Assembly (NCBI RefSeq): GCF_963678635.1 | Contig: NC_087064.1 | Location: 48,899,346-48,963,345 of the forward strand | DNA: 64,000 bases | Reading direction: 5' to 3' | Source of the DNA: Symsagittifera roscoffensis | Taxonomy: Eukaryota > Xenacoelomorpha > Acoela > Convolutidae | Shown: positions 45,001-55,972 of the stretch, piece after piece | Numbering within the stretch: position 1 is the stretch's first letter | Layout: each line of letters begins with the position of its first letter | Translations under genes and position numbers: made by a program | The notes under the pieces: generated by a model | Seen by the model: only the letters and a program-made list of their open reading frames with translations | The model's database searches: none | What the model was told of the DNA's origin: nothing

Positions 45001-48000
45001 CTTAACACAAATTTGACTTTATTATTTTGCATTGTAATTGTTTTGAATGAGTCGGTAGTTAACAAAATGCACGTGTTTTACAAACTGAACAAAATTTTGC
45101 GTCAAGAAGCAAACGTTTAATTGCTAATGGGGGGATTAAATTGCGACCACGCAAATTGGTATCACACCTGTTTCACTAATCGTTTTGCTGGGACTATATC
45201 GGGTGTTAATTTGTTTATCAGCCAACATAAATTAACGTTAAATTAAGTTCAAAATCATGTTCAAAATTTCGGACCCCCCCAAAATCAACATTCCTTGATC
45301 CTAGAGGTCTGAAATTTTGACACAATAAAGAAGATGGTTTTCTAGGAATCGGGGACTTCCTTTCACACCATCCCGCACCCCCACCTTAGTGGAAGCGCGG
45401 GATTTTTTACCCCTAGGGGTAAATTTAACAGACCTTTACATTGATTGCACAAAATGTCATATTTGGGATTCGAACTCACGCTGAAGGAATCAACATTGTT
45501 TTCCATTCACTTGTCGTACTGACTGTGCCACGTGGCTTATTAATTTTTGCAATCGAAGCTCATTCTTATAGGAAGTCAACTGAATGCTGGAATCTTAAAG
45601 TTGCTAAAAAGTCACGTCAAAATGGCGATGCATGTATAAATGGAAGTCAGTTCAAAATGGAATCAATAGAAACATGAAATTATATAATGTGTACAGTTTG
45701 ATTTCCATTATAGTAAATAAAATATGGGGGATTTTGTCCTAGTGGGATTCGGTCCTATGGGGGATTTAGTCCTGTGGGATTATATCCGGTGGGATTTTAT
45801 CCTGGGGGATTTTATCCTGGGGGATTTAGTCCGCGAGCGGAGAAAATCATATGAATTCAGAGCATTCACAAAAATGCGCTAATTAAATTAATTGTTAAAT
45901 AACAGATTCATCACAGCGCCAACTGCTTTTGAGCTGTGTATTGGAAAGAACTTTTTTTGATTGCGCCATTATTTGCGTCAAAGTTACAAGAGTAAAGAGA
46001 CCTGAATCATACCAGTTTCATGCGCAAGAAATTTATGACGGACAAAGTTTTTGAAAAATTCAAAACTTTTAGATCAGTCATTCCGATTTTTAGAGCTTTG
46101 CCAAAACTCATTAACAAGGATAACCGGTTACTGTACAAGTAGCACAGAATGTTCCGACCATAGTCTAAAAAATATTAAAAAAGTTTTTTTGGGTCGTTTT
46201 TTCTGCGTAGTGTGATAAAAGGATCTGCACGAAAACTGGAATTTAAGAATATTCGACAGTCATATCAACAAAAAAAATTTAACATTTTTTAAAATTTTGT
46301 TCCAGAACTTTTATGAACTTTTGAAGTTTTTATTTCCAAATGGCGCTTAAAAACTCCAGAAACAAAATTACTTGAATAAAAGTAAGTTTTCACAGCCTAA
46401 ATCGAGCAAAAATAAGCTACTGTAATCTTGCTTCCTCGCATTATTTGTTCGAAATTGGACTAAAAATAAAAAATTTTAAACCTGTTTTTCTCGATACTGG
46501 GACTCTTTTGCGTGGAGAACTGATGGAAAAAAACTGGAACACCCTAATACAAAACTCCTCCCCATTTTTCAAATAGTCGGAACAATAAACCAAGCAAAAT
46601 TTCAATGTTTCGGTCGATTTGTCGCGTCTTTCAAATTCTGCAAGTCGTCGCATACGACCAATCGATATTAGCTCACTGTTATCACTAACAAAGGCAGTAC
46701 ATACTTGGGCCTCTTGCATAGCTCGTCTTTCGGCCTTAGTCATCTGGGACTGCTTGACTCCAGTGGTTACTGCAACTGGCACATCAGTCGGATCAGTCCT
46801 TTCAGAAGAATCCTCTTCGCCTGATCTCAACTTGTGCCCTCCTTTTTCCGCTACTTTTTCCGGTTGTTCTCCTTTATTGTCGATAGAATCGTTTGCTTTA
46901 GGGTCTTTCTTACTTGACAAAGCATTCTCATGTTCCTTTTCTTTGACTTTCTCCAACCTGCGTAGTTTCTTCAACTCCTTAGCACTGTGAATAAACATCA
47001 AAATTATTCATCAGTTTAGACTGATAATATCGGAAAGAACGCCGCATCTTCTTCGCTTTCTCAGTCATCCACCACTATCATAAAACGAAACTCATTTTCG
47101 ATCCCAGAAAAGTTTCCTCGAAGCCTGGCAAGTCACAATTTCTGGAGACTTGGTTTGCTGCTATGCCATCTTACTTTCTTATAATCTATTACAATTTCGT
47201 ACCACAGGTACTTAATGCATTTCTGTAACTTTTCTCAAAAACTGACTAGCAGCATCGAAAATTTTGTCCATTTGGATTCCACTTACTGTTTTAGAAACGC
47301 CCGGAAAATTAACTAGGTCGACCTGAATAAAACTTGAAAGCCAACATCCATATTACCCACGCGACACGTGTTTTCTGAATTTGATGAAAAAACATCAAGC
47401 TTAGATAATTACCGATACACAATTCTCTCCCCATTCATTTTTTATTTTACCGGCCATCAACACAAAACCAACAGTCGTGAAACAATGAATCAGCTCAGTC
47501 AAAAAGTCAGCCCAGTGAAACGAGAAGAGGCCCTTGTCAACTTTAAGAAAGTTGTTAGCATTATACTAATGAGGAATTTTCAGGTAAATAAGGTGTAATT
47601 AAGGTATATAAAGTCATAATAAAATAAGCAACTGAAACAAAAATTTTTGAGAAAAGTTACTTGAAAAAATAAAACCAAATTTTTCTAAGCTTTGCCGTTT
47701 TTTGAAAACTTTGATTTCAAAAGGCGCTAAAATACTCAAAGTACACTAACGTTACTCAAGTAAGACTAAGTTTTTACGTTTTAAACTAAGCTATTGTAAG
47801 CTTTTAAGCAGTTAAAATAAGACTGCCCGCTCGCTTTATTCGCTCGAAATAAGACAAAAAATCAAAAATTTCAAACCGGTTTTTCTCGACACAGGGAATA
47901 TCTTTTTGAAATTTATTAATGTGGTTCGAATCACGACTGTAAGGGCATAATATGATATATCACTCAACCCAGTCCGATGATTGTTTGTGGTACCTGATCT

Positions 48001-50689
48001 TGCGTGGAAATAAAAGAAAAAAAACTAAAAACAAACTTCCCGAATACAAACTTCCTCTCCACTTTCAATGGTCGGAACAAATATTATACTCGAATTTATA
48101 AATTGAAAAATCAAAAATCTACACAGGAAAAGCAGCACCCCTTGCCACACAGAACAAGTAACGACACAGAACAAATCAAAAAATGCTCGAAAATGTTTTT
48201 AAAAACTTATTTATCAAAATTAATAAAACTTATTTCAAAACATTGCCAAAAGAATACCATGTGAAATTAGCATCGGGAAAAAACTTACCGAGCGGTAACA
48301 AAGCCGAAACTATCGTACCATTAACCCTTTAAGCTTAAGCGAAGGAAAATTCAACAGAGAGGCAAAGCTTCGCTTCGCAAACACTAAGCGAGAACACGAC
48401 AAAAAGCAGTTCTATAAAACGCAACAAGAAAAAGTAAAAAAAGCCTTGAACTAATATAAAGATTGCTACATCTCGGATTCGAACCTACTACATGCTGGGA
48501 CCTAGCAATTCTGAGTCTCACGCACGAAGCCACGGACGCTTAATTACCAAACACTAGCCAAAAAAAGCAGAGAACAGATGCTAACCGGTCCCACCTTGAG
48601 AAGGCGGATGGCACATGGACCCCTCAAAACATGCGAAGTGGGATCGGAACGCACGACCCTCGTGTTGATAAACGCATGCCGGTTCCCCCCCCCCCCCGCA
48701 CATAGCAAATTTTTTAGTCATAACGGCTAAATGCGTGATAATAAGATGTAAAGTATGAAGACAAATCTGTTCACAATACATGGTTTGTTCAGCATGCAAA
48801 ATTTCATTGCATCATGACAACAAAAAATGGTTTTTAAACTTTAATTTCAATTGTGGGGGGGGGGGGGGGGTGAAAAAGAGCTCGCAAGCTTTACCCCACT
48901 CGCCCAAAGCAGCATACTTTCTTCATAAAACTAGCCCAATGAGAAAACTGGATCAAAAGGTATTTTTTTTATTCTGTTGGGAAACAAGTCATTCACGTTT
49001 CCCATTTTTGCACCCCTTCCGCATTCTTAATAGGAGAGCAAAATTGCTTTCCTTTTAGCAAATGAATTTTAAAATAAGCAAATGTCAAACCGCCGAAGAT
49101 CAAATTTGGCGTGATCAATTTTTAGGACTTTTTCCGGACCAAATCATTAAAACTCATCATGGCCTATATTAGTGCCTTCACTACACGTTCATTGATATTT
49201 AAACAGTACAATTCAATCAACTTTTTACGTATATTTGCTTTGTCACAAGTCTGACGCATTTAAACTCATTTTCTATCGCATCTAGATCTGCACATGTTTT
49301 CATATTCTCTTTTCTTACGCTTGAAGCCAAATTTAGCCTCTAATCTGACTTAGGACTGAAATAAGACTACCGTTTTTCGTTTCCGGTCTAATTACAGTGG
49401 CCAGAAAATTAAGGGAAATTACGATTTTAGACTAACGAGACGCCATATTAACTCACCTGATCTGAGAGTGACTCTCTTCTTTCTTACCTTAAGAGGAAAA
49501 ACCGACTAGCGTAATAAGTCAAGAAAAGATAGCCAGCCATCAAAAAATGATAAGTTCAAAAGTAATAGCAACGTCTGATTTACAAAGTTCATAAAACACG
49601 TTTTAACTCGATTAACTCGGAAGGTTCAATGCTCACAAAAGGACTGATGCGTGTTGCAAGCTTGCCAGTCCTGAGCCACGAAATCTCTACGAAGACAATG
49701 GGAGAGAATTTTAGCAATCAGACCAAATCAGTCAATTTTTGAAGTAAAAAATATGAGCGAATCAAAAAATATATGTATATATATATGTATATTGTGCGAA
49801 ATTATCGAAATAAAATAAATCAGGCAGTCAAATAAAGTCAAACTAGCACGCGCTTCTCCAATAATCAATCAGCTCGCAAAAATTAGTTGTTCCATGAAGC
49901 CAACCGGATTGCAAAAAACCATGTTTTTCTTCAGCAAGCTAATCAAGCTATGAAACTTTGAATAATTTCAAGTTTTTTGATAAAGAGAATCGAATAGTGA
50001 AAAGTTTAGGTTTTTCTATGACGCCATTCAAGCGATAAAATTTGAAATACTTCAATTGTTTCTCAGAGCAAATCTGTCCGCAAAAATTTAAATTTTTTAG
50101 CCAAGCGATTCTATTCCAGCTATGGAACTATGGAAAATTTCACGCTACTTCATACTAAATTGGTTCGCGAAAAATTTTCTAAGCAAGCTATTCAAGCTAT
50201 GAAACTTTGAAATATTTTATAACGCGAATCGGTTTGCTAAAGGTTAGGTTTTCTAAGCATGGAGGTAGATGTTCGTAGTTGTGTTGATTAGGTTCAGGCT
50301 GAAATGAACTATAAACACAAAAGTTAGGACAAAAAGTGGGCGGGTACTGCCGAGCCTTAAAGTTGAATCGAGCTCATGTTGTTTAAAAATTTTCGAAATT
50401 ATTTCAAAAAAAAATTCTAGAATATTAAAACTAAAAAATCTAAATCGTTAAACTCATTTTGAGTGAAAAACTCTATAATATTGTACTCTACATTCAGAAG
50501 ACTTTCTTAAACGTTGAGCTCAATAATCGCTCTCATACATTGTGCCTTATGGCAGCTGAAACATGGCTTTAACTTTTCTGTCAATCGTGTAGTATAGAAA
50601 ATTTCCAACCTCAAGGCTTTGGTGGAGGCGGCATCGCCTTCCTCTGCTGCTCCCTTGGCCCCACTGGGCCGGCCACTTGTATCACTCAT
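41760..50689 (-). CDS. EIF2B4: EIF2B4, eIF2B subunit delta (whole gene, four coding exons)
   Basis: eIF2B delta is a regulatory subunit of the guanine-nucleotide exchange factor that recharges eIF2 with GTP in the cytosol. Coding exons are 50610-50689, 46705-46984, 43374-42331 and 42008-41760. Their lengths sum to 1653 nt (550 residues plus stop), close to the usual 520-550. Phases agree at every junction: 2, 0, 0. Recognition rests on [94 protein letters not shown], and the C-terminal ALDVTPPSLVAVVVSEVG. The N-terminus is charged and low-complexity, as usual. Oddities are a MULE in intron 2 and a weak donor (GTTGGA) after exon 1. The exon 1 call is the least certain part. Confidence 0.85.
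42331..43374 (-). CDS. EIF2B4: EIF2B4 exon 3 (core domain)
   Basis: This 348-codon exon holds most of the protein: [30 protein letters not shown], the helical segment through KVAKAVGEYLGNKVQLSRDAI, and the Rossmann-like half with LLTFAHSSTALRLLDTA, VTIIDSSPSFPGRRTLAQL and [10 protein letters not shown]. The donor GTGAGAAAATAC follows CCTCTG. The acceptor is ATGTTTTGTAG at 43375. Confidence 0.9.
43408..43523. repeat. MULE terminal inverted repeat, left
   Basis: Seven modules such as GGACTAAATCCCCCAGGATA and AAATCCCCCAG follow one another. They mirror 45726-45839. The outermost 7 bases of the two ends differ (GGGTCTA against CGCTCGC in the same orientation). Confidence 0.8.
43638..45032 (-). 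CDS. MULE transposase with FLYWCH-like N-terminus
   Basis: The start chosen is the ATG at 45032, giving 464 residues. Residues about 8-72 (KFVLSNKGGQKALHNNYAYY, then WECELRRSKKQCKASIW and HEHTHGPD) match a FLYWCH zinc-binding pattern used for DNA recognition. The MULE catalytic domain follows: D195 in NWFIDGTFKSCP, D255 in SSIMMDFEMACINS, the conserved CFFHFSQAIYRKI, and E384 in NNALEGFHRGFES. All three acidic residues of the DDE triad are present. The protein would cut and join the element's TIRs in the nucleus. No stop or frameshift is present, so it may be active. Confidence 0.9.
   Translation of the reverse strand: MQNNKVKFVLSNKGGQKALHNNYAYYKKRELVNSIQWECELRRSKKQCKASIWTSKGEFLKSSPHEHTHGPDYALMETYTINEQIKADAAACTDSSTQKVLSNALAKATPECSSKMPVVPHLKRRIRRIRHENRSQPPIPTGFDFELPVQYMQTMNGEDFLLEDSTVPGTGKRYLVFATNKNIEILNSYGNWFIDGTFKSCPDNFYQVYTVHCFVDGTTFPCIYALLPDKRQETYNAFWSNLKADIVPPSSIMMDFEMACINSVGDNFPDTEIKGCFFHFSQAIYRKILEFGYAVQYREDKDFNLAIRLLAALAFAPPLHVEAWYKQILVTCHIPDDIKNYFEDTFVGKEMRNSTRRKSRFDMDMWNVYFRTIDDLPRTNNALEGFHRGFESMLQMSNPDIWKFIEAIQRQQSLQSFSFAQMQLGKKVHTRKEDNFGRIKRIVCSAANYKELDYLKAIAVNLSF
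45460..45540 (-). other. tRNA-like promoter sequence inside MULE
   Basis: The minus strand reads GGCACAGTCAG (A-box-like) and, about 45 bases on, GAGTTCGAATCCC (B-box). It has no acceptor stem or anticodon arm that folds well, so it is tRNA-derived sequence and not a tRNA gene. It sits between the transposase ATG and the right TIR. Confidence 0.4.
45726..45839. repeat. MULE terminal inverted repeat, right
   Basis: The modules are GGGGGATTTTGTCCTAG, GGGATTCGGTCCTAT, GGGGGATTTAGTCCTG, GGGATTATATCCGGT, GGGATTTTATCCTG (twice) and GGGGGATTTAGTCC. They are the complement of the left end in the same order. Confidence 0.8.
46705..46984 (-). CDS. EIF2B4: EIF2B4 exon 2
   Basis: The acceptor TTTATTCACAG precedes TGCTAAGGAG. 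The exon encodes AKELKKLRRLEKVKEKEHEN, a Lys/Glu-rich linker, then [16 protein letters not shown] and the donor GTATGT. The Lys/Glu N-terminal segment is characteristic of the family. It joins exon 3 in phase 0 to give [10 protein letters not shown]. Confidence 0.8.
46985..50609 (-). other. EIF2B4 intron 1 (repeats)
   Basis: No other gene seen. It holds a degenerate family B MITE at about 48685-48885, a tRNA-derived SINE head at 48474-48545, a dispersed repeat at about 47840-48310 related to 46440-46620 and 63040-63320, and a TATATATG microsatellite near 49770-49795. Confidence 0.5.
48474..48545 (-). repeat. tRNA-derived SINE-like sequence
   Basis: The minus strand reads GTGGCTTCGTGCGTGAGA (A-box-like) and TAGTAGGTTCGAATCCGAGA, a perfect B-box. 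The body does not form a good cloverleaf, so it is read as a SINE head. Confidence 0.5.
50610..50689 (-). CDS. EIF2B4: EIF2B4 exon 1 (probable)
   Basis: A GC-rich ATG frame, MSDTSGRPSGAKGAAEEG then DAASTKAL, stands out from AT-rich surroundings. It ends TTGAG before GTTGGA. The exon leaves two bases (AG) that combine with the first T of exon 2 to make serine and keep the frame. The donor is weak, so this is the least certain exon. The alternative is an unrelated small gene. Confidence 0.55.
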
Positions 50690-52024
50690 TCAGTTTTCAG
50701 TAGGTTGTTATAACTATTTCAGCTCATCATATCTGAAAAATGACTCTTATGATTTACACAAAAAGGCACAAAAGAGTAAGGCTTCGCCGAAACTCAAGAT
50801 AACTGTTTCTAATAGAAAAATTTTAACTGCGCTGGGAAATCTAAAAACTTGAAAATATTTAAGATGAGCTTTTAAAAACAAATTTGATTAAAAAGGTTCT
50901 CCATTTGAAACTATTTTACGAAATCCATTTTCGGCCAAACAACCCGGAATCTTTCTGAAGGCGCCTTTGGAACCAATAAATGCTTATTTTCAAGGGGAGT
51001 GCGCGTCGAAATCTTCCAAAAAGTGCCAAAAAATAATTTTGGGCCTTTTTTAGAAAAATTGTCTGCTGCGCAAAAAATCATATCAAAATAGGTCTTCATG
51101 GTGAAAATCTACCCCAACGCCCACAAGAAAATCCAATTAAAATAAATCCGTACCTGTCTGTGACGATGCAAAATTTCAGGAAAACACGTCGAAGTCCAAA
51201 AACAATCGCTGGCGTTAAATAAGTATTCAGAAACATTTGTACAGCGATAACTAAGTCATCAAAACTTGTGAAAACAACGCAAAATTTTTCTTTTCAAAGG
51301 ACGCAAAATTAGGCCACCAAGCGGATAAAACATAAGCCGAAACAAAATAGCTCTTCAACGGAACCAGTTCCAAAAAAATCACGATTTAAAGGAATTTATA
51401 CTGACTACAGCCGCATTTGATACTTACTTTTGAGTTTTGTGAAGTGTATTTTGAAGCGATAAAATCAATTTTATTTTTGCAGAGGGTAGCTGCCAACATG
51501 AGATGCAGTTTTAAAGCGATATAATCACTTATGTTTTTTGCAGAGGGTAGCTTCAAATGTGAAAAAAACCAAATCAAAATCAATTAAAATGAACCAAATC
51601 AGTAAGAACCACAAAAGCAGCAGAAAACTGAAGTTATTTCACAATTTTAGTTTTCTGCCCTTTCTTTGTAATGTGGTTCGAGAAATCTGAACTTCTTGAC
51701 AGCAAAAGGCAGCCAGGGTTAATTTTGTAATTCCAACTGCTGAAAATTGGAGGAACTTTATGTTCGCGTGTCTTTTAATATATTTGTTGCGACTACTGAA
51801 AGCGGTGAAGAACTTCGTTTTCGGGTGTGTTTTATTTTAAATTTTTCCTCGCTGGCGGCACGAGCGACCACTGAAAGCCATATTGCGATCACTGAAAGCT
51901 GTGAGAAACTTGGTCTTCGGGTGGGTTTCAATTTGTGTTTATATTTTTTTTTTCACGAAAAATCTGGCATCATAATTAATCATCAGAATGAGTTGAGTGA
52001 TGTATCATATTTGTCATACCTCAG
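50690..52024. other. Region upstream of EIF2B4
   Basis: No gene seen. The GC content near 50620-50700 suggests a promoter-proximal region. The motif GGTAGCT.CCAA.ATGAGATGC/GTGAAAA is duplicated near 51485 and 51545. A dispersed repeat starting ACTGAAAGCGGTGAAGAACT lies near 51795. Confidence 0.4.
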
Positions 52025-52258
52025 TGTATGAGCGTGAATAAAATGAATCCGAACGGATGGATAATGGTAGTTTTTGTATGAATTTGAATAAAACAGCTGT
52101 TGTTCAGAAACATAAATTATCGTCTGAGACTTGCTCATGGACTTCAGTTGGCATGCAGCCGTATCAAGGTCAATTGACCAAAAAAAATATAAATAAATAT
52201 GTTACTCAAATTAATACATAACAACGATTATGAGTTTATCTATCCGTACCGGATGACA
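52025..52258 (-). repeat. 3' LTR of truncated gypsy element
   Basis: On the minus strand a polypurine run AGAAAAGAGGGAG is followed by TGTCATCCGGTACGG, and the segment ends CTCATACA. TG...CA ends and the polypurine tract support an LTR of about 234 bp. No 5' copy is present. Confidence 0.55.
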
Positions 52259-52352
52259 CTCCCTCTTTTCTAGAAACTTTAAGTTTCAATCTTTTGAGTT
52301 CTATAGTCGCTTGAGGACTCATATGCGTTTTCTCTCTCTTGTCTATTGTGCA

Positions 52353-53240
52353 CTATTTCATTGGTTCGTCTACTTCTTGATTGTTGTTATCGTCTTCGAG
52401 TTTTTCGTGTTCCTCTTGTGTGGCCTCCTTGTTTGCGCTATTGTCTGTTAAGTTGCTGCTTGTCTTGTTATCGATATATAAGATGTCCATCTTGTTTGGG
52501 CTTTCATCTGACAAAATAAGGTCGATAACTTTGTCCGTTTGTTTTGCCTTATTCTTCGGAATGATTGCCTCCAGGAAATTCATACACGCTTTGTATTCTG
52601 GTGATTTGTCCGCGAAGCCCATTTCTTGAATGGGCGATTTGAGGCTAGGTTTCGCCGATGGGTATATTTGATCCGATGGTGAATCAATGTTGAAGTTCAC
52701 AGGCTTTTTGCGTGTGTCTGACTCATCGATGATATTGATCGGGATAGGGTCCCCAAAAGCTTTAGCCAAGGTTGAGTGACGTTGGCCAGTGGAGCGTCTC
52801 GATGGTGCCATGTTCGCTGACGTTGACGTGGTTGCTGGTGGTATTTTCTTTTAGTTAATCCTCTTTGGCGATGGTTCGGCCGCTTCCGAGTTTGACGACT
52901 TCTTGCTTGCTGTGTCACTATGGGTGATTGCTTCCGTGGTCGGGGCTTGGGTTTTTGTGATTTTCTCTAGCGAAGAAACACTCATTCCTCGCGGTTTGTC
53001 GCATGAACTTCCACCCGTCCTCTTTCCCGTTGGTTTGCCCCGCCGTTTGGTTGCGCTGTTTTGCATGTTACTCTGCTCCTTTAATGTTGTTTGCTCCTTT
53101 CTTGTCAACTTTCTTGTCAGCCCTGTTTCTTCATCTTCCCGGAACATACTATGCTGAGGTGCTGTTGGGTCCTCGATGTCTAAAAAACGAAGACAAAGCC
53201 CTGATCTTCGTGCCGAATTGTAGGCTACGTAGTCACTCAA
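52353..53240 (-). pseudogene. 3' extension of the gypsy ORF
   Basis: Two frames, 53240-52851 (MSDYVAYNSARRSGLCLRFL, then Lys/Thr-rich) and 52811-52353 (MAPSRRSTGQRHSTLAKAFG, then DKVIDLILSDESPNKMD), follow the integrase. They are hydrophilic and show no membrane segments, so they are not an envelope protein. They resemble the disordered C-terminal tails of some gypsy Pol proteins. Confidence 0.4.
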
Positions 53241-53559
53241 TGGTGATGGTCGACGCGGTCTGTAGATTAAAGGATTAGGTACAAAAGTAACCCCACTAAT
53301 CCTTAAAAGTCTAGGTTGTTTCCCGAAATCCTGTACCCATACTGCATGTGGTGTGTATGTTAAAATCTTTCCGTCGATTGTTTTTTATTTTTATTGGAAA
53401 GTTTTGGGATCTTTTACTTTAGTTGCCACTCGGATTGTCTTTCTTGCAACTTGCTCTAAGCGTTTGTTAACGTTTTCGTCTGTGAGTGTTTGTATTCCTT
53501 TATACCTATTGTTTAATTTATCTATATTTATTGCTATGTTACGTTTGCGTTTCGCACCT

Positions 53560-54392
53560 GGTGTTTAATTTGATGTCTTGTCTGCTCCAATCGGTTGTGG
53601 TTGTAGTTGCTGTCGTTTATTGATCGAAACTTTATCCTCTGACCAATGTTGCAAGTCAAGCATTATTTCGGCTGGCAGAGGCGGCTTTGTGAGGTTTTTT
53701 CGATCTAAACATGCATGTTTTGCATTTTCCCAGTTAAGATTGGCGGGTGAACTAGTTGTTGCCAAGTTTGAAAGAGGAGTATTTGGTTTTCTGCTCATGC
53801 GTGCTTCGAAAGGTGAAATTTGGTTACACCATGTGGTGTAATGCGTAAAGTTTTAATTATTTCAGCAACGTCCGAAGCTTATTTTTATGGTGTAATTGCT
53901 GGATCTATTCTCATAACTCCTAGACGACGTTTTAATGTTTGTATCACTCTTTCTACCACTCCTATGGCTCTATGATTGTCGACCGGCACAAAAAGTAACT
54001 TAACATTATTGGCGTTAAGAAAAAAGTTGGAATTTTTTTGCTCCAAATGTTTGTCCTTGATCGCATCTTAGCCGACGGGGTACTCCGTTATTCGAAATAT
54101 ACCGTTGCATAAATTTTAAGGCGATATCTGCTGTAGTATTTGAAACAACCTCTGCTGTCGGGAATTTTGACCATTTGTCTATAGCAACGAGTATGTAAGC
54201 GTCTTTACTTAACTCATCTGGGAGGGGCCCGGCAAAGTCTAATTGTACTTCCTCATTTGGTTCTACTACCGAATCCATTTGGAATGATTGATTTTTGCCT
54301 ATTATTGGTTTGAGGTTTTTACCTTGTTCTGTACAGTCCTTGCAATTTGGACGATTGATCGGTGGATGTGTGGGAACCACACGTTTTGGCAT
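53560..54392 (-). pseudogene. Gypsy integrase core and C-terminus, frameshifted
   Basis: The frame 54392-54015 holds CKDC of the zinc region, then EVQLDFAGPLPDELSKDAYI (first catalytic D), IDKWSKFPTAEVVS, and NNGVPRRLRCDQGQTFGAKK (second D). After a frameshift near 54010, LLFVPVDNHRAIGVVERVIQ carries the catalytic E. It joins the insertion of element cDNA into the genome. Two frame breaks make it inactive. Confidence 0.7.
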
Positions 54393-55972
54393 AAATCAAG
54401 CATTGCGTCCCACCCTGGGTGTGTCAAGTGTAGACTTTCCAGTATTGTCTGGCGCAGCTGTGTTGGTATAACGATGCGTTCGTCAATCAGCAGACAGTCC
54501 TCCCGCACAAGTAGCCTGTTTCGGACATTAAACCAATATTGTCCGTAGGCGGATTTTATTGCTTCCCAATCCCGCTTTTTCACAAAATTGATGAGCGGTC
54601 TGAGATTCCTGTCCTTTTTGGTAGCTGCGGCGATGAATTTGCCCCCCAGAACCTTTTGCAGTCGTTGTCGGAACAGCTGTGTTTCCTCCTCTGCTTCCGT
54701 CATTGTTGTTTGATTGACGGTTGCCACTATGCCTTCCGTTATTTCGTGGTGGCTAGCTTCCAGTTGCGGTGCTTCAGATTGTGTTCCTGACATCGACGGC
54801 GGTTCTTCATTTGGGGCGCATTCCTCTTGGCTTTCGATATCGAAGTTTATTCTTCTCACGAACACCTCGTTTGTCTCCGGATGTCCCTCCCTTAGTTCTG
54901 TTTGGGTTCCCACCAACACTTTATTAATGTCCATCTGTATTGCCACTGTAGTCTTCATTTTGGGGACGCACTGTTTTTCTGTTTGTGGATTTTCTTCAGT
55001 AAAGGTTATTGTCGGGAAGTTTTTGACTGGTGGTGGCCTTGAGGAGATTAATTCTCTGGCGTCCTTGATGTTTATTTGTGTAGTTGTCGATGCCGAAGTG
55101 TTGGCTGCTGCTTTCTTTTTCATTGGTGGTCGTTTGCGCAACCGAGGATCTGAGAGGCTTTCCTCCCTGTCTGATGTCCCTTGCCAGTTGTCTAATTTTT
55201 CCTCCTTTCGAACACGTGGGTTGAGGGATTTCACTTCGTCCGGAATGAATCCGCCTTTGTATTGTTTTAGATCCGGTTTTCTATTCATAATTGTGTGTCT
55301 GTGTATGAATTTGACGAAGTTTGTTGAATTTTTTAAACAATCTGGTAAACTTTGTCTTGAGTTTGTTGTTTGCGACAGAGCTGACCGATTTGCAGAATGA
55401 TTTGAGCAGAACTGATGTAGTTTTAGTTTTTTCAGTTGACCGCTTGCGGAATTTTTGAGAGAATGCTGACTCAAATCAAGTTTTGAAGTGTTAATTGTTG
55501 TCCCTTTATATTCCGCGCGCTTTCTGATCAGCTGACACGGTGCAAGATTTTGATTGGCTAACTCATTAAGAATGACGTTGTCAATCAACCCCAAGTTATT
55601 TATGAATGTTTTAATTGATGCAACAACAAATTCCTCATCATACTCGCTTGGGGGTATTGCCAACTCAACCGGATTTCGTGACAAATAGTCAATTAGCCCC
55701 ATTTTGTTACCGGCTAAGTGTTTGATATCGAAATGAAATGGGATTAGTCGATCAATCCATCTGGTTAATCTACTTTGACTGGTTTTTGATCTTACGCTTG
55801 CGTTTAAAGCGCTGATTAAAGCTTGGTGGTCTGTGATGACGGTGAAATGTTTCCCGTACAGATAATATTTGTAGTGTTCAATTGCCCACACTACACCGAG
55901 TAATTCTAGTTCGTTGACTGAATACTTTTCCTCGAGGGAATTCAAAAATCTTGAAGCATAAGCAATTGCCAC
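54302..55972 (-). pseudogene. Gypsy RNase H to integrase zinc domain
   Basis: The 556-codon frame starts inside RNase H (AIAYASRFLNSLEEKYSVNE, then VITDHQALISALNA) and continues with the tether RLTRWIDRLIPFHFDIKHLA and GLIDYLSRNP. A long hydrophilic spacer (about residues 130-460) follows, then LHLTHPGWDAMLDLCQNVWF, the H-H part of the integrase zinc domain. A frameshift near 54340 separates it from CKDC in the next frame. The first codon here is not a true start: the 5' part of the gene is lost. Confidence 0.75.

Larger units (their letters stand above)
43408..45839 (-). mobile_element. MULE transposon in EIF2B4 intron 2
   Basis: The 2432-bp element is flanked by a perfect 9-bp duplication GAGAAAATC (43399-43407 and 45840-45848), the MULE hallmark. 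About 115 bp at each end form inverted repeats built from roughly seven 17-18-bp modules such as GGGGGATTTTATCCTG, GGGGGATTTAGTCC and GGGATTATATCCGG. The transposase is intact. The element lies in the sense direction of EIF2B4, with only 24 bases between it and exon 3. An intact gene, clean duplication and tidy ends suggest recent insertion. Confidence 0.9.

Noticed and set aside
48474-48545. tRNA gene
   Set aside because: A perfect B-box is present, but no acceptor stem, D-arm or anticodon arm pairs well; better read as a SINE head. The same applies at 27315, 27850 and 45460.
52353-53240. Envelope gene of an errantivirus-like element
   Set aside because: The frames are hydrophilic, with no signal peptide, furin-like site or membrane segment.
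54714-55400. 228-codon plus-strand frame
   Set aside because: It is antisense to the long gypsy frame; the minus strand carries clear RNase H and integrase motifs.
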